Of a stretch of DNA of 64,000 bases, positions 18,730 to 26,704 are shown in pieces; position 1 is the stretch's first letter; the number at the start of each line of letters is the position of its first letter. The notes under the pieces are model-generated. The model worked only from the letters and a program-made list of their open reading frames with translations, was not told where the DNA came from and did no database searches. Origin of the DNA: Saprospiraceae bacterium UBA2365 (GTDB lineage Bacteria; Bacteroidota; Bacteroidia; Chitinophagales; Saprospiraceae); NCBI GenBank assembly GCA_002344345.1, contig DDTL01000115.1, positions 31,774-95,773 on the forward strand, given 5' to 3'. The position numbers and the translations under genes were made by a program.

Positions 18730-19380
18730 TTATTCCTGTATTTTCGGACCAAACATGAGATCACCGGCATCCCCAAGGCCTGGGACGATGTATGATTTTG
18801 CTGTCAATTCTTCGTCAATCACACCTGTCCAGATCTCAACCTGTGGGAATTCACGTCTCATATAATCGATTCCGTATCTGGAAGTAATGATGGTTGCAAG
18901 ATGAATTTTTTTCGGCATGCCTTCAGTTTCAAGAAAATTGAGGACTTTAGCAGCTGAAGCGCCGGTGGCCAGCATTGGATCCGCCAATATGAGGACTGCG
19001 TTTTCCAGTTCAGGACAGGTAGCATACCCCATTTTAATTTCAAAACTTCCGTCTTTGTGGTGTTTGCGGTAAGCAGAAAAAAATGCATTGCCTGCATGAT
19101 CAAAAATTCTCAGAATACCCTGATGGAATGGAATACCGGCTCGCAAAACAGAACCAACAACCAAATTTCCCACCGGAAGTGAAACGGTAGCTTCACCCAA
19201 TGGCGTTTCCACTTTTTTAGGAGCATAATCCATGGTTTTACTGATCTCAAAGGCCATGAGTTCGCCCAGCCTTTCGATATTCAGCCTGAACCGTAGTCTG
19301 TCCTTCTGAATGTCCTTATGTCTCAGTTCGTAAATGTACTGGTTGATTATGCTGTTTTTTTCAGAAAGGATATGCACCAT
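18730..19380 (-). CDS. upp: Uracil phosphoribosyltransferase
   Basis: Salvage enzyme joining uracil and PRPP to UMP in the cytoplasm. The 216 residues show the type I fold with the PRPP loop VLILADPMLATGASA at about residue 130, in which the usual DPM-ATG-S pattern is intact, and the uracil-binding region near the C terminus (YIVPGLGDAGDLMFG) as in the family. The start ATG 19380 begins MVHILSEKNS. A -7 box lies 27 bases upstream. No adjacent uracil permease is present. Confidence 0.97.
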   Translation of the reverse strand: MVHILSEKNSIINQYIYELRHKDIQKDRLRFRLNIERLGELMAFEISKTMDYAPKKVETPLGEATVSLPVGNLVVGSVLRAGIPFHQGILRIFDHAGNAFFSAYRKHHKDGSFEIKMGYATCPELENAVLILADPMLATGASAAKVLNFLETEGMPKKIHLATIITSRYGIDYMRREFPQVEIWTGVIDEELTAKSYIVPGLGDAGDLMFGPKIQE

Positions 19381-19406
19381 AACATGACATTTTAAGGATT
19401 GAGCAA

Positions 19407-19414
19407 CAAAGGTA
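19407..19414 (-). promoter_or_regulatory. Candidate -7 box of upp
   Basis: Read on the minus strand the sequence is TACCTTTG, an exact match to TAnnTTTG, 27 bases before the upp ATG. No TTTG -33 element is seen at 19-21 bases. Confidence 0.5.
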
Positions 19415-19471
19415 GGTAAAAAAAATTATAACGGGACTTCAGATATCCAGTTCAGTACTTAACAAAATGTA

Positions 19472-19642
19472 GTGGACTTGAGTAAATCACAGAAATGGGC
19501 AGGTATTGGAGGAAATTATATTTATTTTAAGTACTCCGACAAAAAAGGCCTATTTATTGATCTCAAAAAATACTTTAAAGTAACTCCAATTGCTTTTGTT
19601 AATGATGAGGTATATACTAAACAGAACTCAGGAATTTTTTGA
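19472..19642 (+). pseudogene. Possible gene remnant
   Basis: From a GTG at 19472 (or TTG 19478) an open stretch of about 56 codons ends at TGA 19640-19642. The translation looks protein-like: KWAGIGGNYIYFKYSD, then LFIDLKKYFKV and a VNDEVYTK segment, with normal amino acid mixture rather than the Ile/Lys/Phe runs of random AT-rich DNA. No homologue is recognised. It could be a decayed end of a longer gene or a small real gene; the evidence is weak. Confidence 0.25.
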
Positions 19643-19817
19643 GGAAATGCCCTGTACTTGCAGAAGTATGGCCTGACAAAGGACATGATCCGAAAAAAAA
19701 TGCCTGTTAGATCATAACAGACTCATTGAATGTAAAAAGGAACTGAACTAAGGCTCAATTCCTTTTTAATATGGATAGCAAATGAATTTACTATCGCCTA
19801 TGTCAAACTCTGATTTC

Positions 19818-20171
19818 CTATTCTTCTTCAGATGCCTCAACAGTAGGGGCAGGAGCAGATTGCCTCACAGGTGCTTCATCCGTCATGACATCATCACCGA
19901 ACTCGATGAATTCAGGAATAAGCGGAGTAATTGCCACGTAGGTTTTTCTCTTTCTTCCGATGTAAAAATCCACGATTCCGTCAACACCTGCGTGAAGTGT
20001 GAAATCTTTACTCATGTATACATGCTCTCCGGCATGGAATTTCGTGCCTCTTTGCCTCACTATAATATTACCCGCAGAAGCATATTGACCACCGAACAAT
20101 TTCACCCCCAGACGTTTACTTTTACTGTCCCGTCCGTTGTCTGAACTACCAACACCTTTTTTATGTGCCAT
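19818..20171 (-). CDS. rpmA: Ribosomal protein bL27 with C-terminal extension
   Basis: Large-subunit protein near the peptidyl transferase centre. The first 85 residues are canonical ([22 protein letters not shown], then [22 protein letters not shown]). The N terminus begins directly with AHKKG, so no cleaved leader is present. The last 30 residues ([31 protein letters not shown] region) are an acidic, Pro/Ala-rich tail beyond the usual 85-95 residue length. It lies 25 bases after rplU in the standard rplU-rpmA operon. Confidence 0.97.
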   Translation of the reverse strand: MAHKKGVGSSDNGRDSKSKRLGVKLFGGQYASAGNIIVRQRGTKFHAGEHVYMSKDFTLHAGVDGIVDFYIGRKRKTYVAITPLIPEFIEFGDDVMTDEAPVRQSAPAPTVEASEEE

Positions 20172-20196
20172 TTTTTACTCTTTTTTAGTTAAACAA

Positions 20197-20517
20197 TTAT
20201 GCTTTGACTGCGTCAATTTTTATCCTGGTAAAATACTGGCGGTGACCATTTTTTACCCTGTAACCTTTTCTCCGTTTCTTTTTGAAAACGACAACTTTAT
20301 CTCCCTTTACATGATCCAATACAGTAGCACTTACTGTTGCAGCCTTGACCAACGGGGTTCCAACAACTGTTTTTCCCTCGTTCTCAACTAAAAAAATCTT
20401 ATCAAAAGAGATATTATCGCCTTTACTGGCGTTCAACCGGTGGACATAGATCTCCTGACCTGATGTCACTTTAAATTGCTGACCGGCAATTTCTACTATT
20501 ACAAACATCTCGTTCAT
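20197..20517 (-). CDS. rplU: Ribosomal protein bL21
   Basis: Large-subunit protein that binds 23S rRNA. The family motifs are present: FVIVEIAGQQFKVTSGQ at the start, and KKRRKGYRVKNGHRQ with FTRIKI at the end. I start at ATG 20517 (MNEMFVIVE); ATG 20508 is equally possible and the frame open to 20556 is excluded because that codon lies upstream of the promoter -7 box at 20550-20543. It is followed by rpmA. Confidence 0.96.
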   Translation of the reverse strand: MNEMFVIVEIAGQQFKVTSGQEIYVHRLNASKGDNISFDKIFLVENEGKTVVGTPLVKAATVSATVLDHVKGDKVVVFKKKRRKGYRVKNGHRQYFTRIKIDAVKA

Positions 20518-20542
20518 TTTATTGTTAAAAAAAATTGGAAGG

Positions 20543-20572
20543 CAAAGGTAAATCAAAATTTATGATTTACAA
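20543..20572 (-). promoter_or_regulatory. Promoter of rplU-rpmA
   Basis: On the minus strand TTG (20572-20570), a 19-base spacer and TACCTTTG (20550-20543) match both elements of the Bacteroidota sigma-A consensus. The predicted transcript starts about 20 bases before ATG 20517. This is the cleanest promoter I found. Confidence 0.75.
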
Positions 20573-20712
20573 TTGATTGCAGGAAAAATTTCCGGTAAAA
20601 TGCATTTTTCCAATAATCTTTCCCAAAAATCGTTACATTTTGTCACTTTTTATCCCAAAGCGATCTTTCAGATAGTCAAAAGGACAGATTTATAGCAAAA
20701 TTATTCAAAAAG

Positions 20713-20744
20713 TTTTCGTATTTTTAATCAATGGCTTATTTTTG
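20713..20744 (+). promoter_or_regulatory. Candidate promoter of radC
   Basis: TTTT (20713-20716), a 20-base spacer and TATTTTTG (20737-20744) match the consensus apart from the last -33 base. The ATG follows 21 bases after the -7 box. Confidence 0.5.
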
Positions 20745-20765
20745 AAATAATAAAACTTTTACCCT

Positions 20766-21452
20766 ATGCAAAATCAAACTATAAGAATGTGGGCTGAGGA
20801 CGATCGTCCCAGAGAAAAAATGATGCTTAAAGGAGAGCGTGCGCTGTCCAATGCTGAATTGATCGCGATTTTGATCGGTTCAGGATCTCAGGAAGAATCT
20901 GCAGTTGAACTGTCCATGCGGATTTTAAAAGTTAAGGAAAACGATTTGTCGGCAGTTGCAAAAATGACCATCAAGGAACTGATGCAATTCAAAGGAATTG
21001 GTTCGGTTAAAGCCATTACGATCAAAGCTGCACTTGAACTTGGCAAACGGAGACAATTGGCAGTAGCAGAGAAAAAAAAATCGATCACGAGCAGTGCAGA
21101 TGCCTTTGAATTGATTGCTCCATTCATACAGGATAAGAAAACAGAGGAATTCTGGATCATGATCCTCAACCGTCGCAACCAGGTAATTGAAACCAGAAAA
21201 ATCAGTTCGGGCGGCGTAAATCATACGGCTGTTGACCCAAAAGTCCTCTTCAAAATAGTGTTGGAGTACCTGGGATCATTGGTAATCATGGTCCACAATC
21301 ATCCTTCCGGGAATCTGAAACCCAGTCAGACGGATCTTGATCTGACAAAAAAGATGGTTCAGGCCGGACTATTGCTGGACATCGATGTGATTGATCATCT
21401 GATCATCACGGATCATGGTTATTTTAGTTTCAAGGATGCCGGTGCGATGTGA
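20766..21452 (+). CDS. radC: RadC-family JAB domain protein
   Basis: The protein has 228 residues: an N-terminal helix-hairpin-helix-like part (MQFKGIGSVKAITIKAALELG near residue 80) and a C-terminal JAB/MPN metalloprotease-like domain with the metal motif MVHNHPSGNLKPSQTDLDLT near residue 180 and a Glu in the KKTEEFW strand. The name RadC is historic; a role in DNA repair is not established for the family, and related proteins occur on mobile elements. This copy is full length, next to rplU-rpmA, and therefore looks like the chromosomal housekeeping form. It is convergent with the next gene. Confidence 0.93.
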   Translation: MQNQTIRMWAEDDRPREKMMLKGERALSNAELIAILIGSGSQEESAVELSMRILKVKENDLSAVAKMTIKELMQFKGIGSVKAITIKAALELGKRRQLAVAEKKKSITSSADAFELIAPFIQDKKTEEFWIMILNRRNQVIETRKISSGGVNHTAVDPKVLFKIVLEYLGSLVIMVHNHPSGNLKPSQTDLDLTKKMVQAGLLLDIDVIDHLIITDHGYFSFKDAGAM

Positions 21453-21484
21453 ATGGACACCCATGGTTGCAAAGTAACTGATTT

Positions 21485-23161
21485 TTATAATTTTACCAAT
21501 TTGTGGGTTGCCACTCCTTCAATTGTTTCTATTCGAAGCATATACATGCCAGGTGACAGGTGACTGATGTCGATTTGCTCTGACGGAAACGCCGTAAGAA
21601 CGAAATTTCCGGTTGCATTAAATAAATCAACTTTCCCTCCAACAAAATTTTTAATAAAAACAGTATTTTTTGTTGGATTTGGATAAAGCACTACCTGATG
21701 ATCAATCATGGCATTTTCAGATTGGGACAGAGTATTATCTGAATAGAAATATTTAATTTTTTGAGTTTTTCGCCATTGTTCATTCAAAATATCCCATTTA
21801 AATGCCAATTCTTCATTTTTTTTGTTTTGAGCATCATAAGTGTAAGTACTTCTGGAATCCGGGTACCATTGCTCTCCGAAATACCTGAAATAAATCTTTT
21901 CTGATTTGAGTTCAAACTCATTGTAATTATATATTGATTTTTCTTCAGGTATCCATTCCCCCGATAAAGGATAATACTTCAAAAGGATATTTTCTATTAT
22001 TTTATGATTATGGTTAAACTTTTTTTCAACTTTTAAATAAGGCACCCAATCCTCGATCAAAGTATCCCAATGGTAAAAAATCAGATCAACAAGATTGACC
22101 TGATTTTCATAAATGCCCACAACTTTCTCAGAGCCAATCCATTTTTTGGAATTTTTGTTCCAATAAAAATAAAGTCTTTCTTGCCTGTCGGATTCCTCAA
22201 TATTTTGGAATAGTGAGTAAAAGAGCCAATTATTCCATTCCTCACTCCACTTAAATGCCAGTATTTCTGAAATATTGTCGCCATTATAACTGTACTGCTC
22301 TCTGTACAATTCCGTCCATCCTGAAACCAATGTATCCCATGTAAATTTTACAAGCTCTGTTTTCCTACCCATAGCATCCCATGCATAGCTTTCTCTCCTG
22401 GTGCCAATCCAATTGAAAGATATTGTATCCAATCGATGTGTGCATAATTCGATTGGCAAACTCTGAGAATTATATTTGTGAGTTGCCTTTTCAGTTAATA
22501 ACCAATTATCAATAGTATCATTCCATCCAAACGAATTAACTGATATCAGATTTCCTTTCTCATCATAAGTATAAACAGACTTAGATTTATTACTCCAGGA
22601 AGATATCGAATTATCCCACAAATGAGACAAGTGTGTAATAATTAGATTTTCTGTTGAATACAAATTAATATATTTACTTATTGGTATCCATACACCTGAT
22701 ACCTCATCCCATCCAAGCTGTATAAACTCAATTGTATTACCCTGACTGTCAAAAATACTTATTTTATTGCCCAATCCTTTCCAACGCTTATTATTCGAAT
22801 TCCATTCATATTTGGCTATACCTGACCGATTCAGATATTCATCATATATATATTCAGTTTTCCCGAAATTTTCCCAATATTGATCAGCTTCTATCCATTT
22901 ATAGATAACTGTTGAATCCATCAATGCCAATGATTTCATTTCACTGTAAAAATCATCTTTTTTAACATTGTCAGATTCATCAATTATCTTGTGATCCGGG
23001 TTAAAATATAAGCCATTCATGAGTTTAAAAGTGTCCTGTCCTTGTGGAAAATGAAGAACGCTATTTTCAGGAAAACTTAATAATTGGCTACCAAGTACCT
23101 GGGATTTTAAAGAATTAACTGTAAAAGTTGTAAAGGCTAATAAAAAAATCAACTTATTCAT
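21485..23161 (-). CDS. T9SS cargo protein of YD-like repeats, copy 1
   Basis: Secreted protein of 558 residues. I start at ATG 23161 (MNKLIFLLAFTTFTVNSLKSQ), a clear signal peptide. The body is about ten degenerate repeats of 35-42 residues, each with a pattern like WD---W----K--Y-YD--GN-I, for example KSVYTYDEKGNLISVNSFGW. The last 75 residues form a type IX sorting domain: VLYPNPTKNTVFIKN, then GKVDLFNATGNFVLT, LSPGMYMLRIET and THKLVKL. It should therefore cross the outer membrane through T9SS and be attached to the surface or released. The next gene upstream on the same strand is a paralogue 150 bases away. The ligand is unknown. Confidence 0.88.
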   Translation of the reverse strand: MNKLIFLLAFTTFTVNSLKSQVLGSQLLSFPENSVLHFPQGQDTFKLMNGLYFNPDHKIIDESDNVKKDDFYSEMKSLALMDSTVIYKWIEADQYWENFGKTEYIYDEYLNRSGIAKYEWNSNNKRWKGLGNKISIFDSQGNTIEFIQLGWDEVSGVWIPISKYINLYSTENLIITHLSHLWDNSISSWSNKSKSVYTYDEKGNLISVNSFGWNDTIDNWLLTEKATHKYNSQSLPIELCTHRLDTISFNWIGTRRESYAWDAMGRKTELVKFTWDTLVSGWTELYREQYSYNGDNISEILAFKWSEEWNNWLFYSLFQNIEESDRQERLYFYWNKNSKKWIGSEKVVGIYENQVNLVDLIFYHWDTLIEDWVPYLKVEKKFNHNHKIIENILLKYYPLSGEWIPEEKSIYNYNEFELKSEKIYFRYFGEQWYPDSRSTYTYDAQNKKNEELAFKWDILNEQWRKTQKIKYFYSDNTLSQSENAMIDHQVVLYPNPTKNTVFIKNFVGGKVDLFNATGNFVLTAFPSEQIDISHLSPGMYMLRIETIEGVATHKLVKL

Positions 23162-23313
23162 AATGTTAGGTTTAGAAATGGTCAAATAATAACTGCGTTC
23201 CCAATTAATTTTCCATTCAATTTAAAAAAAATGAAATGGAGAGACTAAAATGAAACTCTTTTAAGCTTTTAAAAGCCCAATAAAACTACAAAATCGAAAA
23301 ACTTAAATCAATC

Positions 23314-24711
23314 CTAAATTTTCAGGAATTTCCCAACCTGTGTCCTGCCTTCAAATATTCCATAAATTATATAACATCCTGCCGGCAAATCTCTGACGTC
23401 CAAAGCTTGATCGAAATAGCCCGTAAAAACCATTTGCCCCGTAATATCTTTTATGGTAATCAGTAAACGTTCTATTCCGGCTTTATACAAATAATCGGAT
23501 GCAGGGTTTGGGTAAAATGCTACAATATTTTCATGATCTTTTACATGATCCACATTTACCTCTTCCGAACCATAATAATGCACCAATCTATTGATACCTT
23601 CCCATTGCTGCTGATTTTCTCTCCACCGGTAACTGATATATTCTATTACATTTCCTATTTCATCATAAAAATAATCGTATTGATAACCTCCAGTCCATTC
23701 ATTCTCTCCAAAATCTTTATTGTAACTGATATACCTGGTGATCCGGTCAAGCTCATCATAAGTCAGCTCAATTTTGGTCAATGCGGGGAAATCCCATGCC
23801 TGACTGGTCGTATTCCACTGGTATTCAGTCAACAAATTCAGATGATCAAATGCATCATAATCATATTCCGTTTTGTTATAAAAAACCCAGTCTTGCAGCG
23901 TCTGATTCCAGAAAGCAGTGATCAGGGTTTCGATCTTTCCTTCCGTTTCAAAAGATTGAATTTGTCTGATTTTCGGGATCCAGAGATTCATTGTTGAACT
24001 CCATTCCGAATCTGTGATCCATTGTTCACCCAATTGAGGATAATATTCAGTCATTGTTTTATTTTCAAAAACAAATTGATTCAAACCTGGATCCCAAAGT
24101 GACAATATCTGCAATATTTTGTTTTGATGTTCATCATATTCATTGATCAGCTTGCTTCTGGGTACCCAAAGATTATTTGGCCTATCCCAAAGATATTCTT
24201 CCTGAAAGATGATGCTATTGTGAACGTTGTATGTATATACAGATCTTGAAAAAAACACCCAATCAGCGATGTCCTCATTCCAGGTGAATCTGTTTCTGTC
24301 AGTCACATTCCCAAATGGGTCATAATAAGTGTCCGTTTTGTTAGCTGGTTTCCAGTGGCTCACCAAAGCATCCCACTTATATCTGATGACCTGGTTTTGT
24401 TGTTGGGAATCATTGTAAAAATACACATCCTTTTCTTTAAGATACCATGAGGAAGTATTTACATCCCAACCGTAATACCAGGTAGAATCTTTGACTTGTC
24501 CAAAGCTGAAAGTCTGTTCGGCTTTCTCAAAAGAAACATACATCCATTCATCAAAATCATCAGATTGCTCCGGGTACTGCAATAACTGATCCATGGCATC
24601 CACACCTTGGCCTGTATAAGTCTGTGCATTTATCCGATGCAACATGTTCTGAGCATTAAATGTCGCCAGGGAAATCATAATAATGCACACTGTAAAAATC
24701 CATTTTGACAT
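23314..24711 (-). CDS. T9SS cargo protein of YD-like repeats, copy 2
   Basis: Paralogue of the protein encoded just downstream: signal peptide (MSKWIFTVCIIMISLATFNAQ), about eight repeats of the W-D-W-Y-Y-D type (RSVYTYNVHNSIIFQEEYLW; KTEYDYDAFDHLNLLTEYQW) and a type IX sorting tail (AFYPNPASDYLYKAG, ITIKDITGQMVFTGY, DLPAGCYIIYGI and VGKFLKI). The repeats resemble those of RHS/YD proteins but are more Trp-rich and no toxin tip is present. The two genes arose by tandem duplication and have since diverged strongly outside the motif positions. The function is unknown. Confidence 0.88.
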   Translation of the reverse strand: MSKWIFTVCIIMISLATFNAQNMLHRINAQTYTGQGVDAMDQLLQYPEQSDDFDEWMYVSFEKAEQTFSFGQVKDSTWYYGWDVNTSSWYLKEKDVYFYNDSQQQNQVIRYKWDALVSHWKPANKTDTYYDPFGNVTDRNRFTWNEDIADWVFFSRSVYTYNVHNSIIFQEEYLWDRPNNLWVPRSKLINEYDEHQNKILQILSLWDPGLNQFVFENKTMTEYYPQLGEQWITDSEWSSTMNLWIPKIRQIQSFETEGKIETLITAFWNQTLQDWVFYNKTEYDYDAFDHLNLLTEYQWNTTSQAWDFPALTKIELTYDELDRITRYISYNKDFGENEWTGGYQYDYFYDEIGNVIEYISYRWRENQQQWEGINRLVHYYGSEEVNVDHVKDHENIVAFYPNPASDYLYKAGIERLLITIKDITGQMVFTGYFDQALDVRDLPAGCYIIYGIFEGRTQVGKFLKI

Positions 24712-24884
24712 AGCCTTGACTTTAATATTTCAATTCCAAAATTAGCATTTTGTTTAATAATAAGTCTTAAAGGAATACATTTCGCTGGATAAATACCTTA
24801 ATCAATGGCTTTTAATGGAATATTTTTTATTGTCTTAAAATTAAATGGATGGTTATTATGGCCGAATATTAAGAAAAATGACTT

Positions 24885-24960
24885 TAGGAATAAAGCCATA
24901 CAGAATATTTACCTCGTAGGATGAATAACCAACGGGGTCGAACTCCCCAGGATGTTTATT
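24885..24960 (+). repeat. Family B repeat, short copy
   Basis: The block agccatacagaatatttacc followed by the CTCGTAGGATGAATAACCAACGGGG hairpin and tcgaact matches 18478-18526 and 56712-56760. Only the 3' half of the longer B/C element is present here. Confidence 0.65.
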
Positions 24961-25034
24961 CAAAGGGGCAGACACTGATGAAAGATTTTAAAATAGAACA
25001 CCTGATCTGAAATCGTTCATCTGTGTTTTTTACT

Positions 25035-25083
25035 TGCCCGTCTGGGCCTGCCCGTCTGGGCCTGCCCGTCTGGGACTGCCCGT
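25035..25083 (+). repeat. 14-bp tandem repeat, 3.5 units
   Basis: The unit TGCCCGTCTGGGCC occurs at 25035, 25049 and 25063 (the last with one change) and a half unit follows at 25077. Each unit contains the palindromic CCCG..TGGG word seen singly in the inverted repeat at 18530-18622. It is GC-rich in an AT-rich spacer. Confidence 0.85.
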
Positions 25084-25188
25084 AACTTAGCTGCTCAGAC
25101 CTTGTAGAATGGGGTCTTCTGGTCATTAAAATGGATACCATTGATAACACTGATTTTCTTAATGTGCAAACAATTGAGTTAACAATAA

Positions 25189-25329
25189 TGAGTCTTCTCC
25201 GAAAAGTCCAATTTGTTGTTTTTCAATCGTTTTTTGCCCCAACCCCTAAAGGGAAACGATTGAAAACCAACAAATTAAAAGTCCCCTTTAAGTGAGATTT
25301 GGGGGCAAAGACTTTTCGGAGCAGACTCA
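25189..25329 (+). repeat. MITE-like repeat family A, compact copy 2
   Basis: It begins TGAGTCTTCTCCGAAAAGTCC and ends GACTTTTCGGAGCAGACTCA, so the terminal inverted repeats are nearly perfect over about 20 bases. Inner arms tttgttgtttttcaatcgtt and aacgattgaaaaccaacaaa form a second inverted repeat. Total length is about 140 bp; the left flank reads ATAA and the right ACAA. Confidence 0.85.
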
Positions 25330-25627
25330 ACAATGGTTTGTTCATTCGGATCATCACATACAATATTATCAAAATGCAGAAATACCCGGGCTCTTGCCAA
25401 ATTAACTAAATTGATTAAAAGTGATGAACGGATTCCAGAACATCATCGCTTATTATTTGGTTATCAGTAGATAAAAAAATTCCAATTTTTAATAAAATGC
25501 ATGCAAAAGGCCAAAAAAATCATCAAAAAATTTGATTTATTAATCAAAAAAGTATGCTTTTATGAATGCTCTGTGCATTTTTTCATTGCTTCGCTTTCAG
25601 ATCAGGCAAATAACTATTATAAAACAT

Positions 25628-25635
25628 TATTTTTG
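25628..25635 (+). promoter_or_regulatory. Candidate -7 box of the 25641 gene
   Basis: TATTTTTG matches TAnnTTTG, but only five bases separate it from ATG 25641. If it is used, the transcript would start at or next to the start codon and be nearly leaderless. No good -33 box is present, so this may be coincidence. Confidence 0.35.
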
Positions 25636-25640
25636 CAGCC

Positions 25641-25985
25641 ATGGAACAATGGGAATTAGATTTTTACTGGCTAAAAGTCCGCCACAAGATCAAAGATACT
25701 TTCAAGGCATCAGATCTACCTGAGCTGGATACCATCCTGTTTTTGATCGGGATCCAGGAATTGGGCAAACCGGGACAAAAATTTTCAAAGGAAGAAAAAA
25801 TTGACCTGATCAAACTGGCAGTTGCCACTTTACTGAAAGATGATCTCTATTTTTCATTTACTGGAAAAAAGATGGATGGATGGCCGGAGTTTGAACAATT
25901 GAAGGATTTTGATATGACTCAAAAAGAAGGAGAACAACTGATAAAGACCAGGATCATTCATTATTTTGATGCATTAAACGATTAA
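25641..25985 (+). CDS. Small conserved protein of unknown function
   Basis: Soluble protein of 114 residues without signal peptide. It is acidic and mostly helical: MEQWELDFYWLKVRHKIKD, then LDTILFLIGIQELG, and a C-terminal FEQLKDFDMTQKEGEQLIK helix. The composition and the pattern of an unannotated cytoplasmic protein recur in this phylum, as far as I recall; no function is known to me. It precedes the two cyclophilin genes with a 21-base gap and is likely co-transcribed with them. Confidence 0.75.
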   Translation: MEQWELDFYWLKVRHKIKDTFKASDLPELDTILFLIGIQELGKPGQKFSKEEKIDLIKLAVATLLKDDLYFSFTGKKMDGWPEFEQLKDFDMTQKEGEQLIKTRIIHYFDALND

Positions 25986-26006
25986 ATTCAACAGCTGGTT
26001 TTAATT

Positions 26007-26660
26007 ATGCAAAAAAATCTATTCAAACTGATTTTTCTTTTAAGTCTGCTTTTCTATACATCCTGTAAAGAACATATTTTCAAGGTTGAAATTCAAACCG
26101 TACATGGCAATATGGTATTTGAATTATACAATTCCACTCCATTGCACAGAGACAGTTTTATTAAATTGATCGATTCAGGTTTTTATGATGAATTGTTATT
26201 CCACCGCGTTATACATGATTTCATGGTACAGGGAGGTGATCCTGATTCCAAAAATGCAGGGCCAGAGATAAGGCTTGGAAGCGGCGGACCGGGATATCTC
26301 ATCCCGGCTGAAATTGGTGCACTGCATGTCCGTGGTGCATTGGCTGCAGCCAGGATAGGTGGAAAAGCGAATCCCGACAAATTTTCTTCCGGTTCACAGT
26401 TTTATATCGTTCAGGGTTTGAAAAAACTCAATGAATTGGATCTGGAAGAAGCTGTCAGACAACACAACCGAAGTTATACAGAAGACGAGAAAAGAATATA
26501 TCTTGAACAAGGCGGTTATCCGGCTTTGGACAATGAATACACCGTTTTTGGCAAACTGGTGCAAGGTTTTGATGTCCTCGATAAAATAGCTACGGTAGAA
26601 ACTGATTCCGATGACAGACCATTGCAAAACCTACCAATGAAGGTCAGGGTGATCAGGTAA
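26007..26660 (+). CDS. Cyclophilin-type peptidyl-prolyl isomerase, lipoprotein
   Basis: Catalyses cis-trans isomerisation of prolyl bonds in exported proteins. Lipoprotein signal (MQKNLFKLIFLLSLLFYTSC). The cyclophilin domain follows with the active-site segment LLFHRVIHDFMVQGGDPDS (catalytic Arg, Phe and Gln) and SGSQFYIVQG. A 20-residue insertion (LNELDLEEAVRQHNRSYTE) separates that from the final YTVFGKLVQGFDVLDKIA; it also occurs in the next gene. Length 217. The gene is followed after two bases by its paralogue, so the two are translated from one message. Confidence 0.94.
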   Translation: MQKNLFKLIFLLSLLFYTSCKEHIFKVEIQTVHGNMVFELYNSTPLHRDSFIKLIDSGFYDELLFHRVIHDFMVQGGDPDSKNAGPEIRLGSGGPGYLIPAEIGALHVRGALAAARIGGKANPDKFSSGSQFYIVQGLKKLNELDLEEAVRQHNRSYTEDEKRIYLEQGGYPALDNEYTVFGKLVQGFDVLDKIATVETDSDDRPLQNLPMKVRVIR

Positions 26661-26704
26661 TTATGCAAATAGTTGATAAAGAATTAATTAAAGCAATCCA
26701 ATTG

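Larger units (their letters stand above)
19381..19817. other. Spacer between upp and rpmA
   Basis: It contains the upp promoter candidate (TACCTTTG read on the minus strand at 19414-19407) and a short open stretch that may be a gene remnant (listed separately). Nothing else is recognisable. Confidence 0.4.
24712..25627. other. Repeat-bearing spacer
   Basis: No gene is supported. It holds a short family B copy (24885-24960), a 14-bp tandem repeat (25035-25083) and the compact family A copy 2 (25189-25329). The rest is AT-rich with no recognised structure. Confidence 0.55.

Noticed and set aside
23533..23997. 154-residue open frame on the plus strand
   Set aside because: Antisense to the second T9SS cargo gene; Ile/Phe-rich and without motif; the minus-strand frame has a signal peptide and sorting tail.
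25035..25083. Possible CRISPR array
   Set aside because: The 14-bp units are directly adjacent without spacers, and no cas gene is nearby.
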